From: Oscillatoria sp. FACHB-1406
GTDB taxonomy: Bacteria; Cyanobacteriota; Cyanobacteriia; Cyanobacteriales; Spirulinaceae
Length of the DNA: 64,000 bases
Direction of reading: 5' to 3'
Assembly (NCBI RefSeq): GCF_014698145.1
Contig: NZ_JACJSM010000020.1
Span: forward strand, 37,348 to 101,347
Each line of letters opens with the position of its first letter. Position 1 is the stretch's first letter. The notes below the pieces were generated by a model. That model worked only from the letters and a program-made list of their open reading frames with translations. It searched no databases and was not told the DNA's origin. The position numbers and the translations under genes are program-made. This document shows, piece after piece, positions 16,785 through 26,062 of the stretch.

Positions 16785-18194
16785 ATGACTGCTAAGCGGA
16801 TTTTTATCACGGGGGCAAGTGGCTGCATCGGTCACTATATTGCCGAAACCCTGATTCAAAATACCGACCACGAACTCTTTTTGTTGGTCAGAGATCCGAG
16901 TAAGCTCAAATTTGACCCAGAAGCCCGCCCGGGCGTAACCGTTCTCAAGGCAGATTTGCGCGATATCGAACAATTTCGCGACATTCTGCAAACCATTGAA
17001 GTTGCTATTTTAGCGGCGACAGCTTGGGGCGGTTCTGGAGCCGTTTTCGATGTGAATACGATCAAAACCATTCGCCTCATGAACCTGTTAAATCCGGCAG
17101 TCTGCGAACAGGTTCTTTATTTTTCGACCGCCAGCATTCTCAATCGCAATAACGAACTCTTACCCCAAGCCGGACAAATGGGAACGGAATATATTCGTTC
17201 TAAGTACGATTGTTTCCGTCAATTGCCCCGCCTCGCGATCGCACCAAAAATCACAATTCTCTATCCTACCCTCGTTCTCGGCGGCGATGCCAACCATCCC
17301 TACTCCCATCTCTCTTCGGGTTTAGCCGGAGTCGTGAAATGGATAAACTTAATTCGCTTCTTTAAAGTCGATGCCGGTTTTCACTTCATCCACGCCAAAG
17401 ATATCGCCGAAGTCGTTCGCCACCTTACTGAGAATCCCCCCATCGCCGAAATTCCCGGCAGCCTCAGCGAAAAATCGCTCCGCAAAAAAGTGCTGGGCGT
17501 TCCCGCCATTACCGTCAACCAAGCCGTCGAAGAAATCTGCGCCTATCTCAACAAGCGCATTTACTTTCGGCTTCCCTTAACAATGGGGTTAGCGAATTTT
17601 TTCATTGCACTATTTCGCGTTCAAATGGCTCCTTGGGATCGCTTTTGTCTCAGCTATCGCCACTTCACCCACCAAGATCCCGTCACCCCCAGTACCTACG
17701 GACTCCCGACTTATTGCGCTACCTTTGACGACGTTTTGAGAATTCACGGGATTACTCCCGGCGGCGACAAGCAGAGTGGGAGAGTGGGAGATGGAGAGAG
17801 TGGGAGAGTGGGAGAGTGGGAGAGTGGGAGAGTGGGAGATGGGGAAGTGGAAAAATCCTTGTCAGTTGAGCCTTCTTTGCCTACTCCGAATTTGGAGTTA
17901 GAAGAGCCAAAGTCCCTAGCTGTAACCGATACTTCGCTCCCTACTCCCGATTTGAAGCAAGAAGCGGAAAAATCTTTACCTGTAAGCGCTCCTTCGACGA
18001 GCGCACCGATATCGGAATCGAATTCCGCGATCGCATCGTCAGAACCTCTTAGAAATAACAGCCCAGAAACAACGCCAGATATCCCATTAGACGAGTTGCC
18101 CTTTCTCGATCCCACCCTTCGCGACGATACCTCCAGCGATGAGGAAAAACTACACCTTTCCGATGAGATAAAAAGCGTGCGGGTAGAGGATTGA
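16785..18194 (+). CDS. NAD(P)-dependent epimerase/dehydratase with a repeat-derived C-terminal extension
   Basis: 469 residues. The first 320 form an extended SDR Rossmann domain: ITGASGCIGHYIAETL (GxxGxxG), FSTASILNR, then YIRSKYDC as the YxxxK active site. Residues after about 330 are a low-complexity tail. It begins with SGRVGDGESGRVGEWESGRV, encoded by GTGGGAGA-type repeats at 17772-17845, followed by loosely repeated Ser/Pro/Glu stretches (TPNLELEEPKS, TPDLKQEAEKS). The catalytic domain looks intact; the sugar or lipid substrate is unknown. The extension looks like an intergenic repeat absorbed into the reading frame. Confidence 0.85.
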   Translation: MTAKRIFITGASGCIGHYIAETLIQNTDHELFLLVRDPSKLKFDPEARPGVTVLKADLRDIEQFRDILQTIEVAILAATAWGGSGAVFDVNTIKTIRLMNLLNPAVCEQVLYFSTASILNRNNELLPQAGQMGTEYIRSKYDCFRQLPRLAIAPKITILYPTLVLGGDANHPYSHLSSGLAGVVKWINLIRFFKVDAGFHFIHAKDIAEVVRHLTENPPIAEIPGSLSEKSLRKKVLGVPAITVNQAVEEICAYLNKRIYFRLPLTMGLANFFIALFRVQMAPWDRFCLSYRHFTHQDPVTPSTYGLPTYCATFDDVLRIHGITPGGDKQSGRVGDGESGRVGEWESGRVGDGEVEKSLSVEPSLPTPNLELEEPKSLAVTDTSLPTPDLKQEAEKSLPVSAPSTSAPISESNSAIASSEPLRNNSPETTPDIPLDELPFLDPTLRDDTSSDEEKLHLSDEIKSVRVED

Positions 18195-18363
18195 AGCAAG
18201 ACACAAGAACCAAAGCAACAACCGGCTAGAGACTATTCGCTCGAGCTAAACCCTAACACCTTTATCCTAATTTCATGAATAGCTGGGGATTCAGCTTAGT
18301 CTGCCAAAAATCTGGGCTTATGGCAACATAACGCGATCGACGCTCTTTATTCAAAAATTCCCG

Positions 18364-18996
18364 TTATTGACTCAGTTTCAAGGCTTCTAAATCAGCACCG
18401 ACAATTCTTTCTAAATTTCGCGATATTTTTTCGATTTCCCAGTCCCACCAAGCAATCTCTAATAACTGGACGATAATTTCCTCCGGATATCGCTGGCGGA
18501 TTAAAGTTGCAGGATTTCCCCCAACAATGCCGTAGGGCGGCACGTCTTTAACAACAACGGATTTCGCAGCAATAATCGCACCATCCCCCACTTTAACCCC
18601 CGGCATAATCAGCGATTCGTAGCCAATCCAGACATCATTTCCGATTATCGTATCGCCCTTAAACGGTGAAGCTTCGAGTTGCGGCGTTACCCGTTCCCAA
18701 CCGCTCCCAAAAATCGAAAAAGGGTAAGTCGAAAATCCGGTCATGAGATGATTTGCCCCATTCATTATAAACTTTACGCCCTTCGCGATCGCGCAAAATT
18801 TACCGATAATGAGTTTATCGCCTACGAAGGGAAAATGATAAAGGACATTGCGCTCAAAATTTTCCGAATCCTCCGGATCGTCGTAATAAGTATAATCGCC
18901 AATGATGATGTTCGGATTAGAGACCGTATTTTGAATGAAACAGACTTGAGGAAAGTTCGCTAAAGGGTGAGGATTTTTGGGGTCTGGATAGAGCAT
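18364..18996 (-). CDS. Vat/CatB-type xenobiotic acetyltransferase
   Basis: Left-handed beta-helix acyltransferase of the streptogramin/chloramphenicol (Vat/XAT) family, acetyl-CoA dependent. 210 residues, the usual length. Family landmarks: YTYYDDPEDSENFERNVLYH, FCAIAKGVKFIMNGANHLMT (the His is the expected catalytic base), TYPFSIFGSGWE, GDTIIGNDVWIGYESLIMPG and WWDW near the C-terminus. Hexapeptide repeats are visible. The natural substrate in cyanobacteria is unknown, so this is not evidence of antibiotic resistance. The ATG at 18996 lies inside the end of a truncated GST gene; no clear Shine-Dalgarno sequence precedes it, so translation may couple to that fragment. Confidence 0.88.
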   Translation of the reverse strand: MLYPDPKNPHPLANFPQVCFIQNTVSNPNIIIGDYTYYDDPEDSENFERNVLYHFPFVGDKLIIGKFCAIAKGVKFIMNGANHLMTGFSTYPFSIFGSGWERVTPQLEASPFKGDTIIGNDVWIGYESLIMPGVKVGDGAIIAAKSVVVKDVPPYGIVGGNPATLIRQRYPEEIIVQLLEIAWWDWEIEKISRNLERIVGADLEALKLSQ

Positions 18997-19009
18997 AAAT
19001 GCGGTATTC

Positions 19010-19123
19010 GGGCTGCATTGTCATGGGCATTGTAACCCGGATCGACTCATAAGGAAGCCCCATTTCTTCGAGCAGCCAACGAGGGCGCACGGCTCTAGTT
19101 GTGGCAATGTAGTAGAGTTTCAT
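19010..19123 (-). pseudogene. Glutathione S-transferase N-terminal fragment
   Basis: The ORF from the ATG at 19123 reads MKLYYIATTRAVRPRWLLEE followed by MGLPYESIRVTM, a clear GST thioredoxin-like N-terminus. After QPEYR, where GSTs continue with an 'LNPxGxVP' motif, the frame becomes unrelated sequence and overlaps the acetyltransferase start. The C-terminal GST helical domain is missing. A deletion probably joined this fragment to the acetyltransferase gene. Confidence 0.7.
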
Positions 19124-19400
19124 GTTTGGAAAGCTTGAAGAATCACAACTTGTTTTTATCCATAAGGATACAGGAGAGCAAGTTATCCCGACTTTTCTGA
19201 CTCGGTTGAAGTTGCTTGGTGAGTTGGGGACTGCTGGATATAATGAAAAGGATTTTTCATGGGGTCAATAGTCAATAGCTAAGCACTAATGACGATTGAC
19301 AACGAATCGCTCTATCTAACATAATGGCTACCTTATTTTTGGACGATTTCTTAGGCTCCAATACAGCGACCAATATCCTGTTGTAGTTACGACCAATCCG

Positions 19401-20135
19401 ATGAGTGAGCCATTAACTTCAGACAGTCTCAGCATCGATCGCCCAATCTTGAACGATTGCTGGAATCAGATTGGGGTAATGGGCGATCGCTCCTGTGGCG
19501 AACTGGCAACCGTAATCCATTGCCACGACTGCTCAGTCTTTGCGGCGGCTGGCGATCGCTTACTGGAGAGAGAACCTCCCGTCAATTATCTAAACGAGTG
19601 GATCGATATTCTCGCTGAAACCCCCGTCGATCTAGAGGGGACAGAAAGCGACGAGGCGATCGTCCGCACAGCCGAAGCCATCTCCGTCATGCTGTTTGGC
19701 CTGGGAAATGAACGATTAGCCCTTCCCGTTAAGGTCTTGCAAGAAGTCACCTCACCTTGCATCATTCAACCTCTGCCCCATCGCAGCAACGAATTATTTT
19801 TAGGACTGGTTAATATTCGCGGCGAAACACTGCTTTGCGCTTCCCTGTGCCATCTTTTAAATTTGGAATCTTCTGAGGAGACTTCCCTCACGCTCAACGC
19901 TATCAATACAAAACGCATGATGGTAGCAGGACAAGGAGACGATAAATGGGTGTTTCCGGTGGATGAAGTGTATGGCGTGTACCGCTTTCACCTTTCGGAA
20001 TTAAGAGATGCACCTGTCGTCATTAGCAAAGCCGCTGAAGCTTACACCCAAGGAATTATTTATTGGCAGGGCAAAAAAGTGAATTATCTCGACTCCGAAT
20101 TGTTGTTTTACACGCTTAATCACAAGATTTTGTAG
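19401..20135 (+). CDS. CheW-like coupling protein, WspD type
   Basis: 244 residues. The N-terminal 60 have a cysteine pattern (C20, C32, C41, C44) in DCWNQIGVMGDRSC and IHCHDCSVFAAA, a feature I associate with WspD proteins of Wsp pathways. A CheW domain follows (about 95-235: MLFGLGNERLALPVKVLQEV, LFLGLVNIRGETLLCASL). CheW proteins link the receptor to the CheA kinase. It is the first gene of a tight plus-strand operon: the CheA gene starts 5 bp after its stop. The 270 bp upstream should hold the operon promoter. Assignment as WspD rests on the N-terminal motif and gene order. Confidence 0.88.
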   Translation: MSEPLTSDSLSIDRPILNDCWNQIGVMGDRSCGELATVIHCHDCSVFAAAGDRLLEREPPVNYLNEWIDILAETPVDLEGTESDEAIVRTAEAISVMLFGLGNERLALPVKVLQEVTSPCIIQPLPHRSNELFLGLVNIRGETLLCASLCHLLNLESSEETSLTLNAINTKRMMVAGQGDDKWVFPVDEVYGVYRFHLSELRDAPVVISKAAEAYTQGIIYWQGKKVNYLDSELLFYTLNHKIL

Positions 20136-20140
20136 CCAAT

Positions 20141-23100
20141 ATGAGTGAGTATTCCAAGCTAGAACTATTTCGCCAGGAAATTGAAGCTCGGGTTGTCATC
20201 TTAAAAAAATCGCTCCCGGTTCTGAAAACGCAACCCTTAGCCATGACTGAACTAGAGCAAGCTGCTCGAGCGGCTCACTCGGCTTGGGGGACGGCTCGAA
20301 TTGTTAAGATGGAGGTCGCTTCTAACCTGGCACAGTTGATGAAAGAATGCTTGATTGCCGCTCGGGATAAAGCTGTTACCTTGCAGGAGGAGCAAATTGA
20401 TGTTTTACTTCACGCTAGCGATTTGCTCTTGAGTATAAGCCAAGTTGCTAATGGAGAGTTTGAACGTTGGATGAGCGAGCGTTCCTGGGATTTAGCGACG
20501 ACTCAGAAAGCGATTTCGCTCGTCCTCAACTCGGGCTCGGCAGTTGCATCTGTTAGCCTTCAGGAGCAAGAAACTGGCGACAGAGTAACGCTTGTGGAGG
20601 AGCAAGCCATCCCAGAAACGCACCAGCCCTTAAGCGAAGAAACTCTGGCACAGCAACAGGAGAGTGCAGAACTCAGCGAAGAGTTGCCTCGCGTCATCTC
20701 TGCATCCTCTCATGCTGCGATCGCTCCCAGCACGGACACCGCCAATCGAGCCATCACCCCAACTCCCCCAGCTACCCTCAGTATTGATGATGCCTCGATG
20801 ATGGATCTGTTTCGCTTGGAAGCTGAGGCGCAAGTTACCCTCCTCAACGACGGACTCCTAGACTTAGAGAACAATCCTCAATCGGCCCAGGCCTTAGAAA
20901 CCTTAATGCGAGCCGCTCACTCGATTAAGGGGGCTGCCCGGATTGTAGGACTCGATGCGATCGTCAATTTAGCTCACGGAATGGAAGACTGTTTTGTTGC
21001 CGCTCAAAATCAAACGATCGCGCTCGATCCCGACAACGTAGATGTACTATTGCAGGGGGTGGATTTGCTACAAGCGATCGGTCAAACGAGCGACGCTAAA
21101 CTCCCCGGTTGGCTTGCCCAACAGAGTGCCAATTTTGAAGCGCTACGAGTGGCGATCGCTGCTATTCTCAACCCGGGCGCGAAACCCGTACTCGATCGCG
21201 AAACAGAGAAACCAGCCCCTCCATCTTCCCTATCTGTTGTTCCTGTTCCCTCCCGATCGCAGCCAACAGAAATCCCAAGCGAAGCCAATATCGAGCCAAT
21301 TCCAACTGTCACCGTTGCCATCAAGCCTCAATCGGCTCCATCGATCGCAAGCGTAGCAATTCAGGAACGTCCAAAAGAGGCGGCATCCTCCAGTGCTTTA
21401 TCCGAACAAACCGCTACCCAAAATCGAGTCGTGCGAATCAGTGCGGAAAATTTGAACCGGATTATGGGTTTAGCCGGAGAGTCCTTAATTGAAGCGAACT
21501 GGTTGCAACCCCACGCAGATTCAATGATGTCATTGAAATGGCGTTTGGCTGAGCTTGCCAGAACGCTCGAACAGTTGGAAGATAGTCTCGAGCGCGGAAC
21601 CTATCGGCAAGAAGGCAAAGAATACCTCGCCCAAGCCCGCAACCAGGAACAGGAGTGTCTCGATCTGTTGAGCGATCGCTTGGGTGAATTAGAATTGTAT
21701 GCTCAACGCACGGCCAACTTATCCGATCGCCTCTATCGGGAAGTGATTACCTCCCATATGCGTCCCTTTGCCGATGGCGTGCAAGGCTTTCCGCGCATGA
21801 TTCGGGATTTAGCACGCCAATTGAACAAGCAAGTCAAGTTAGATATTGTGGGGAAGGCAACGCCTGTCGATCGCGACATTCTCAAGAAGTTAGAAGCCCC
21901 ACTCACTCACATTTTACGCAATGCCACCGACCACGGCATTGAATTACCCGAAGAACGGATGGCAGTAGGAAAACCCGCTGAAGGCACAATTCGTTTAGAA
22001 GCCTTTCACCGGGGGGCGATGCTAGCGATTACCGTTACTGACGATGGGAAAGGCATCTCTCCAGAACAGTTGCGCTCCAAAGCGATCGACAAAAACCTGG
22101 TAACGTCAGAAATGGCTGCTCGAATGAGCGATACCGAACTGCTAGAGTTTCTGTTTTTACCCGGATTTTCCACCGCCCAACAAATCACAGAAATCTCGGG
22201 CCGAGGGGTGGGACTCGACATTGCTAAAAGTATGGCGCAGGAAGTTGGGGGGACAGTGCGCGCTACGTCCCAACCGGGTAAGGGGACGAGTTTCCACTTT
22301 CAACTGCCTCTAACGCTGTCGGTGGTTCGCACGCTTCTGGTGGAAATTTCTGGGAAACCCTATGCCGTTCCTCTAGCCCGAATCGACCAAATTGTCACGG
22401 TGGAGCGATCGGAGATTTCTGAGGTGGAGAATCGCCAATATTTTACGATGAATCAGCAAAATATCGGTCTGATTGCTGCTCGCCAAGTTTTAGAATTACC
22501 GGAACCGCCTCCTCATTCGGGTGCGCTGTCGGTGGCGATCATCAGTGATGGAAGCAATCCTTATGGTTTAGTCGTCGATCGGTTTCTGGGCGAGCGCGAT
22601 TTGGTGGTTAGACCGCTCGATCCTCGCTTGGGCAAAGTACCGGATATTAGCGCTACATCCTTGATGGGAGACGGTTCGCCCATTCTAATTATTGATGTAT
22701 CGGACATCGTGCGCTCAATGGATGCCCTCCTCCATGCTGGAGGACTCACAAAAGTTGAGGTTGAAGCCCAGGAAGTCATCCGAGACAAGCGTAAGAGAGT
22801 TTTAGTGGTGGATGATTCCATCACCGTGCGGGAAATGGAACGCAAACTTCTAGAAAATCGAGGTTACAAGGTGGATATTGCCGTTAATGGAATGGAGGGG
22901 TGGAATGCGGTTCGGACGAACGCCTATGATTTGGTAATCAGTGATATTGATATGCCGCGTATGAATGGAATTGAATTCGTCAAGCAAATGAGGAGTCATC
23001 CTCGTTTGCATTCGATGCCAGTAATTATTGTCTCCTATCGCGATCGCGAGGAAGATCGGATTGCGGGGCTGGAGGCGGGTGCTGATTACTACTTAACCAA

Positions 23101-23158
23101 GAGTAGTTTTCATGATGAAACGTTGATTAATGCTGTTATGGACTTGGTTGGGCGTTAA
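20141..23158 (+). CDS. Hybrid CheA kinase with two Hpt domains and a receiver, WspE type
   Basis: 1005 residues. Domains in order: Hpt1 (about 5-125, H46 in [11 protein letters not shown]), linker, Hpt2 (215-345, H260 in [11 protein letters not shown]), Pro/Ser linker, dimerisation helices (430-545), HATPase (N-box [10 protein letters not shown] 590-599, G1 DDGKGI 634-639, G2 GRGVGLD 687-693), CheW domain (725-865) and a receiver (886-1004, D935 in LVISDIDMP). The kinase is expected to phosphorylate CheB and the downstream output regulator; its own receiver probably tunes the flow. Hpt2 matches the family well, while Hpt1 keeps the His but has lost the following Lys-Gly context, so its phosphorylation is uncertain. 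The stop is 2 bp before the CheB gene. Confidence 0.95.
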   Translation: MSEYSKLELFRQEIEARVVILKKSLPVLKTQPLAMTELEQAARAAHSAWGTARIVKMEVASNLAQLMKECLIAARDKAVTLQEEQIDVLLHASDLLLSISQVANGEFERWMSERSWDLATTQKAISLVLNSGSAVASVSLQEQETGDRVTLVEEQAIPETHQPLSEETLAQQQESAELSEELPRVISASSHAAIAPSTDTANRAITPTPPATLSIDDASMMDLFRLEAEAQVTLLNDGLLDLENNPQSAQALETLMRAAHSIKGAARIVGLDAIVNLAHGMEDCFVAAQNQTIALDPDNVDVLLQGVDLLQAIGQTSDAKLPGWLAQQSANFEALRVAIAAILNPGAKPVLDRETEKPAPPSSLSVVPVPSRSQPTEIPSEANIEPIPTVTVAIKPQSAPSIASVAIQERPKEAASSSALSEQTATQNRVVRISAENLNRIMGLAGESLIEANWLQPHADSMMSLKWRLAELARTLEQLEDSLERGTYRQEGKEYLAQARNQEQECLDLLSDRLGELELYAQRTANLSDRLYREVITSHMRPFADGVQGFPRMIRDLARQLNKQVKLDIVGKATPVDRDILKKLEAPLTHILRNATDHGIELPEERMAVGKPAEGTIRLEAFHRGAMLAITVTDDGKGISPEQLRSKAIDKNLVTSEMAARMSDTELLEFLFLPGFSTAQQITEISGRGVGLDIAKSMAQEVGGTVRATSQPGKGTSFHFQLPLTLSVVRTLLVEISGKPYAVPLARIDQIVTVERSEISEVENRQYFTMNQQNIGLIAARQVLELPEPPPHSGALSVAIISDGSNPYGLVVDRFLGERDLVVRPLDPRLGKVPDISATSLMGDGSPILIIDVSDIVRSMDALLHAGGLTKVEVEAQEVIRDKRKRVLVVDDSITVREMERKLLENRGYKVDIAVNGMEGWNAVRTNAYDLVISDIDMPRMNGIEFVKQMRSHPRLHSMPVIIVSYRDREEDRIAGLEAGADYYLTKSSFHDETLINAVMDLVGR

Positions 23159-23160
23159 CG

Positions 23161-24195
23161 ATGAGAATTGCAATTGTTAACGATCTGGCGATCGCTGTCG
23201 GGGCAATCCAACGGGTGCTACAAACCGTTCCCGACTATCAGGTGATTTGGACGGCCAGAGATGGGGCCCAAGCGGTTGCTAAATGCGCTCGAGACACGCC
23301 AGACCTCATCTTAATGGATTTGCAGATGCCCGTGATGGATGGGGTAGAAGCCACTCGTCGCATCATGAAAGCTTCTCCCTGTGCGATTTTAATCGTCACC
23401 GCCAATGCTAAGCAAAGTGTCGCTAAAGTCTATGAAGCGATGGAACATGGCGCGCGAGATGTCGTGGATACGCCCGTCCTGAGTCAAACTGACAGTGGCA
23501 AAATGGCAGACGAACTACTTGCCAAAATAGCCCGAATTGGCAAGTTGCTGAAACACTCCCCATCAAACTTGAAGGAAAAAACCCTCGCCCCATTCTCTCA
23601 ATCGGAGCGATATCGGGGTTCATCTTACACCGTACCCTTAGTTGCGATCGGGTCATCCACCGGGGGGCCGAAAGCCTTAGCCGCGATTTTGTCCCAATTA
23701 CCGCCGAATTTCGGCGCTGCGATCGCGATTGTCCAGCACGTCGATGTCCAATTCTCGGCTGGATTCGTGGATTGGTTGAACCAGCAAACCCGATTACCCG
23801 TCCGAATTGCGGTGGCGGGCGATCGTTTAGAGAAAGGAACGGTTGTGGTTGCTGGTACTAACGATCACCTGTACTTGAAACCTGACTTAACCCTCGACTA
23901 CACCGCAGATCCGATTGATTATTGCTACCGTCCTTCTGTCGATGTATTTTTCAAAAGTCTGGCCCAGCACTGGACTCGTCGGGGAACGGCTGTTTTGCTA
24001 ACAGGAATGGGGCGAGATGGGGCAGAGGGATTAGGTGCATTGCGACATCGAGGCTGGCACACGATCGCTCAAAATAAGGAGAGTTGCGTCGTGTATGGGA
24101 TGCCTAGAGCGGCGGTTGAATTGAATGCTGCTGTCGAGATCTTATCGCTCGACGCGATCGCGACAACCCTCCTCCAAAAAAATCATTCATTCTGA
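23161..24195 (+). CDS. CheB-type receptor methylesterase, WspF type
   Basis: 344 residues. Receiver (1-120) with phosphoacceptor D53 in LILMDLQMP. Its acidic pocket reads IVNDLAIAV, with Asn in place of the first usual Asp, as I recall for WspF proteins. The methylesterase domain (about 160-340) has the catalytic Ser in [13 protein letters not shown], His in AIVQHVD and Asp in [12 protein letters not shown]. It removes methyl groups from the receptor glutamates and so resets adaptation, opposing the CheR encoded at 27989-29308. It sits between the CheA and output-regulator genes, the same place as wspF. Confidence 0.93.
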   Translation: MRIAIVNDLAIAVGAIQRVLQTVPDYQVIWTARDGAQAVAKCARDTPDLILMDLQMPVMDGVEATRRIMKASPCAILIVTANAKQSVAKVYEAMEHGARDVVDTPVLSQTDSGKMADELLAKIARIGKLLKHSPSNLKEKTLAPFSQSERYRGSSYTVPLVAIGSSTGGPKALAAILSQLPPNFGAAIAIVQHVDVQFSAGFVDWLNQQTRLPVRIAVAGDRLEKGTVVVAGTNDHLYLKPDLTLDYTADPIDYCYRPSVDVFFKSLAQHWTRRGTAVLLTGMGRDGAEGLGALRHRGWHTIAQNKESCVVYGMPRAAVELNAAVEILSLDAIATTLLQKNHSF

Positions 24196-24209
24196 TTTAG
24201 ACAACTCCG

Positions 24210-25721
24210 ATGGACGAGCAAATAACCGTTTTACTAATAGACGATCAATCCATCATCGCTGAAACCATCCGTCGAATGCTCGCGCCCGAACCCGACATCG
24301 AATTTCACTATTGCAGCGATCCGACTCAAGCCTTGGATATTGCGGAGGAATGTCAGCCAACGGTCATTTTACAAGACTTAGTAATGCCCCAAATGGAAGG
24401 GTTATTATTAGTCCGGTTTCTGCGCTCCAAAGACGCTTGCACCTGCAATACACCGCTAATCGTACTCTCGAGTAAAGAGGAACCCACAATCAAAGTTAAA
24501 GCATTTGAGTTGGGTGCTAATGATTACTTAGTCAAACTCCCCGATCGCCTAGAGTTGATTGCTCGTATTCGCTACCATTCCAAAGCTTACCTAAACTTTT
24601 TAAAGCGTCAGGAAGCCGAGGCTTTGTTTAAAGCCGAAATTATGCGCCAAGCGGCTTACATCGAGCAAGTCGGTAAAGTAACAACCGCCGCCTCCGATGT
24701 GGAACGCGATGCCTTTCAAGCCGACGCTTTGGCAGAAGTTGCTAAACGAAGTGACGAACTGGGGCAACTGGCACGGGTGTTTACCAATATGGTTAAAACC
24801 GTCAAAACGCGGGAAAAAGAATTAACCGATGCCAACCTTCAGTTAGAGTCCTTATTGAAAGCTTACGGGCGATTTGTCCCTCACGAATACCTACGCTTCC
24901 TTCGCAAAGAAAGCATTACGGATGTTCAGCTTGGCGATCATGTCAGCAAAATTATGGCAGTCATGTTCAGCGATATTCGCTCGTTTACCACGCTTGCTGA
25001 AGGCATGACACCGCAAGAAAACTTTAACTTTGTTAATGCTTATCTCAAGCGAGTCAGTCCAGAAATTCGCAATCATTACGGCCTCATCGTCAAATTTTTA
25101 GGGGATGGGATGATGGCCGTTTTTCCTGACGGTGCAGATGATGCGGTAGCGGCTGGAGTTGCTAAACTTAAGCGGGTTCAGGACTACAACGAACAACGTA
25201 TCGCCAGAGGCTACTCTCCCCTCAATATTGGGATTGGTATCCATGTAGGACACATGATGTTAGGCATGATTGGTGAAGAAAGCCGGATGGAAGGAGATGC
25301 TTTATCAGATACTGTCAATTTAACGGCTCGTTTGGAAGGGCTGACCAAGTTTTATGGCGTATCTCTACTAATTTCCGAGCAAGCGCTGCAACATCTTAGC
25401 CATCCCGAAAAATATCAAATCCGGTTTTTGGATCGGGCAACTGTTAAGGGGCGAAATGAACCCATTGGAGTTTATGAAGTGCTGAATGCAGAAATTGAAG
25501 CCAAGCGGCTATTAAAATTACAAACCCAGCCAGATTTTGAGCAGGGATTGGAGTTTTATCGGAGTTGCGATCTAACGGCGGCGAAAAGGTGTTTTGAAAA
25601 AGTGCTTGCTGTGAATTCTTCGGATAAAACGGTTCAACTTTATCTGGAGCGAGTGGAAACACTGATGAACAAGGGAGTTCCTGAAAACTGGAATGGGGTC
25701 TGGGCTTTTAGTGAAAAGTAG
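24210..25721 (+). CDS. Receiver-class III adenylate cyclase, occupying the WspR position
   Basis: 503 residues. The receiver (1-125, D56 in TVILQDLVMPQMEG, KLPDRLELIARIRYHSKAY) is strikingly WspR-like. A helical region (130-240) with coiled-coil character follows. Then comes a class III cyclase (245-430): metal aspartates D255 (VMFSDIRSFT) and D299 (VKFLGDGMM), adenine-selecting K295 and D363, transition-state N370 and R374 (DTVNLTARLE). All are intact, so cAMP synthesis is predicted. The tail (430-503) looks TPR-like. There is no GGDEF domain. Phosphorylation by the CheA is expected to switch the cyclase, making cAMP the output of this pathway. It is the last gene of the plus-strand operon. 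Confidence 0.92.
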   Translation: MDEQITVLLIDDQSIIAETIRRMLAPEPDIEFHYCSDPTQALDIAEECQPTVILQDLVMPQMEGLLLVRFLRSKDACTCNTPLIVLSSKEEPTIKVKAFELGANDYLVKLPDRLELIARIRYHSKAYLNFLKRQEAEALFKAEIMRQAAYIEQVGKVTTAASDVERDAFQADALAEVAKRSDELGQLARVFTNMVKTVKTREKELTDANLQLESLLKAYGRFVPHEYLRFLRKESITDVQLGDHVSKIMAVMFSDIRSFTTLAEGMTPQENFNFVNAYLKRVSPEIRNHYGLIVKFLGDGMMAVFPDGADDAVAAGVAKLKRVQDYNEQRIARGYSPLNIGIGIHVGHMMLGMIGEESRMEGDALSDTVNLTARLEGLTKFYGVSLLISEQALQHLSHPEKYQIRFLDRATVKGRNEPIGVYEVLNAEIEAKRLLKLQTQPDFEQGLEFYRSCDLTAAKRCFEKVLAVNSSDKTVQLYLERVETLMNKGVPENWNGVWAFSEK

Positions 25722-26062
25722 TTCTAGCGAGCCTGCCGGTGTAAAATCATTCTCATCGGTCAAACAGGCTATATCGTAGGGTGAGCATTGCCGTTTCTGG
25801 GATTGAACCTAAAAAAAGCATCAAGTCGGCCATGCCCACCCGCGTGATTTTGTCAAGCCTGAGTAGATAAGATCCGCAAAATCGCCCATTATAGCACTAC
25901 GCAGATCGGTTAGGACATTAAGTAGGGTGGGCAGCGCCCACCAGCCAATGCTTTAAGCTTTAGAGAGCGTTCATTCTTTGGTGAGTAGCGCTATATTAAG
26001 AACATCACCCCGTCAGCCTTAACTTAGCTGGAGTTTAGACTAAGCAGACAGCTTGATTGACT
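25722..26062. other. Convergent intergenic region with dispersed palindrome
   Basis: 341 bp between the cyclase gene and the MCP gene. 25926-25942 has arms GGTGGGC and GCCCACC around AGC, the same element as at 8226. A degenerate copy (GGTGAGCATTGCC) lies near 25780. It may end transcription from both sides. No ORF is supported. Confidence 0.5.

Noticed and set aside
18364..18996. Antibiotic resistance gene
   Set aside because: The protein belongs to the Vat/CatB family, but chromosomal members in environmental bacteria usually have other or unknown substrates; no mobile element or resistance context is present.
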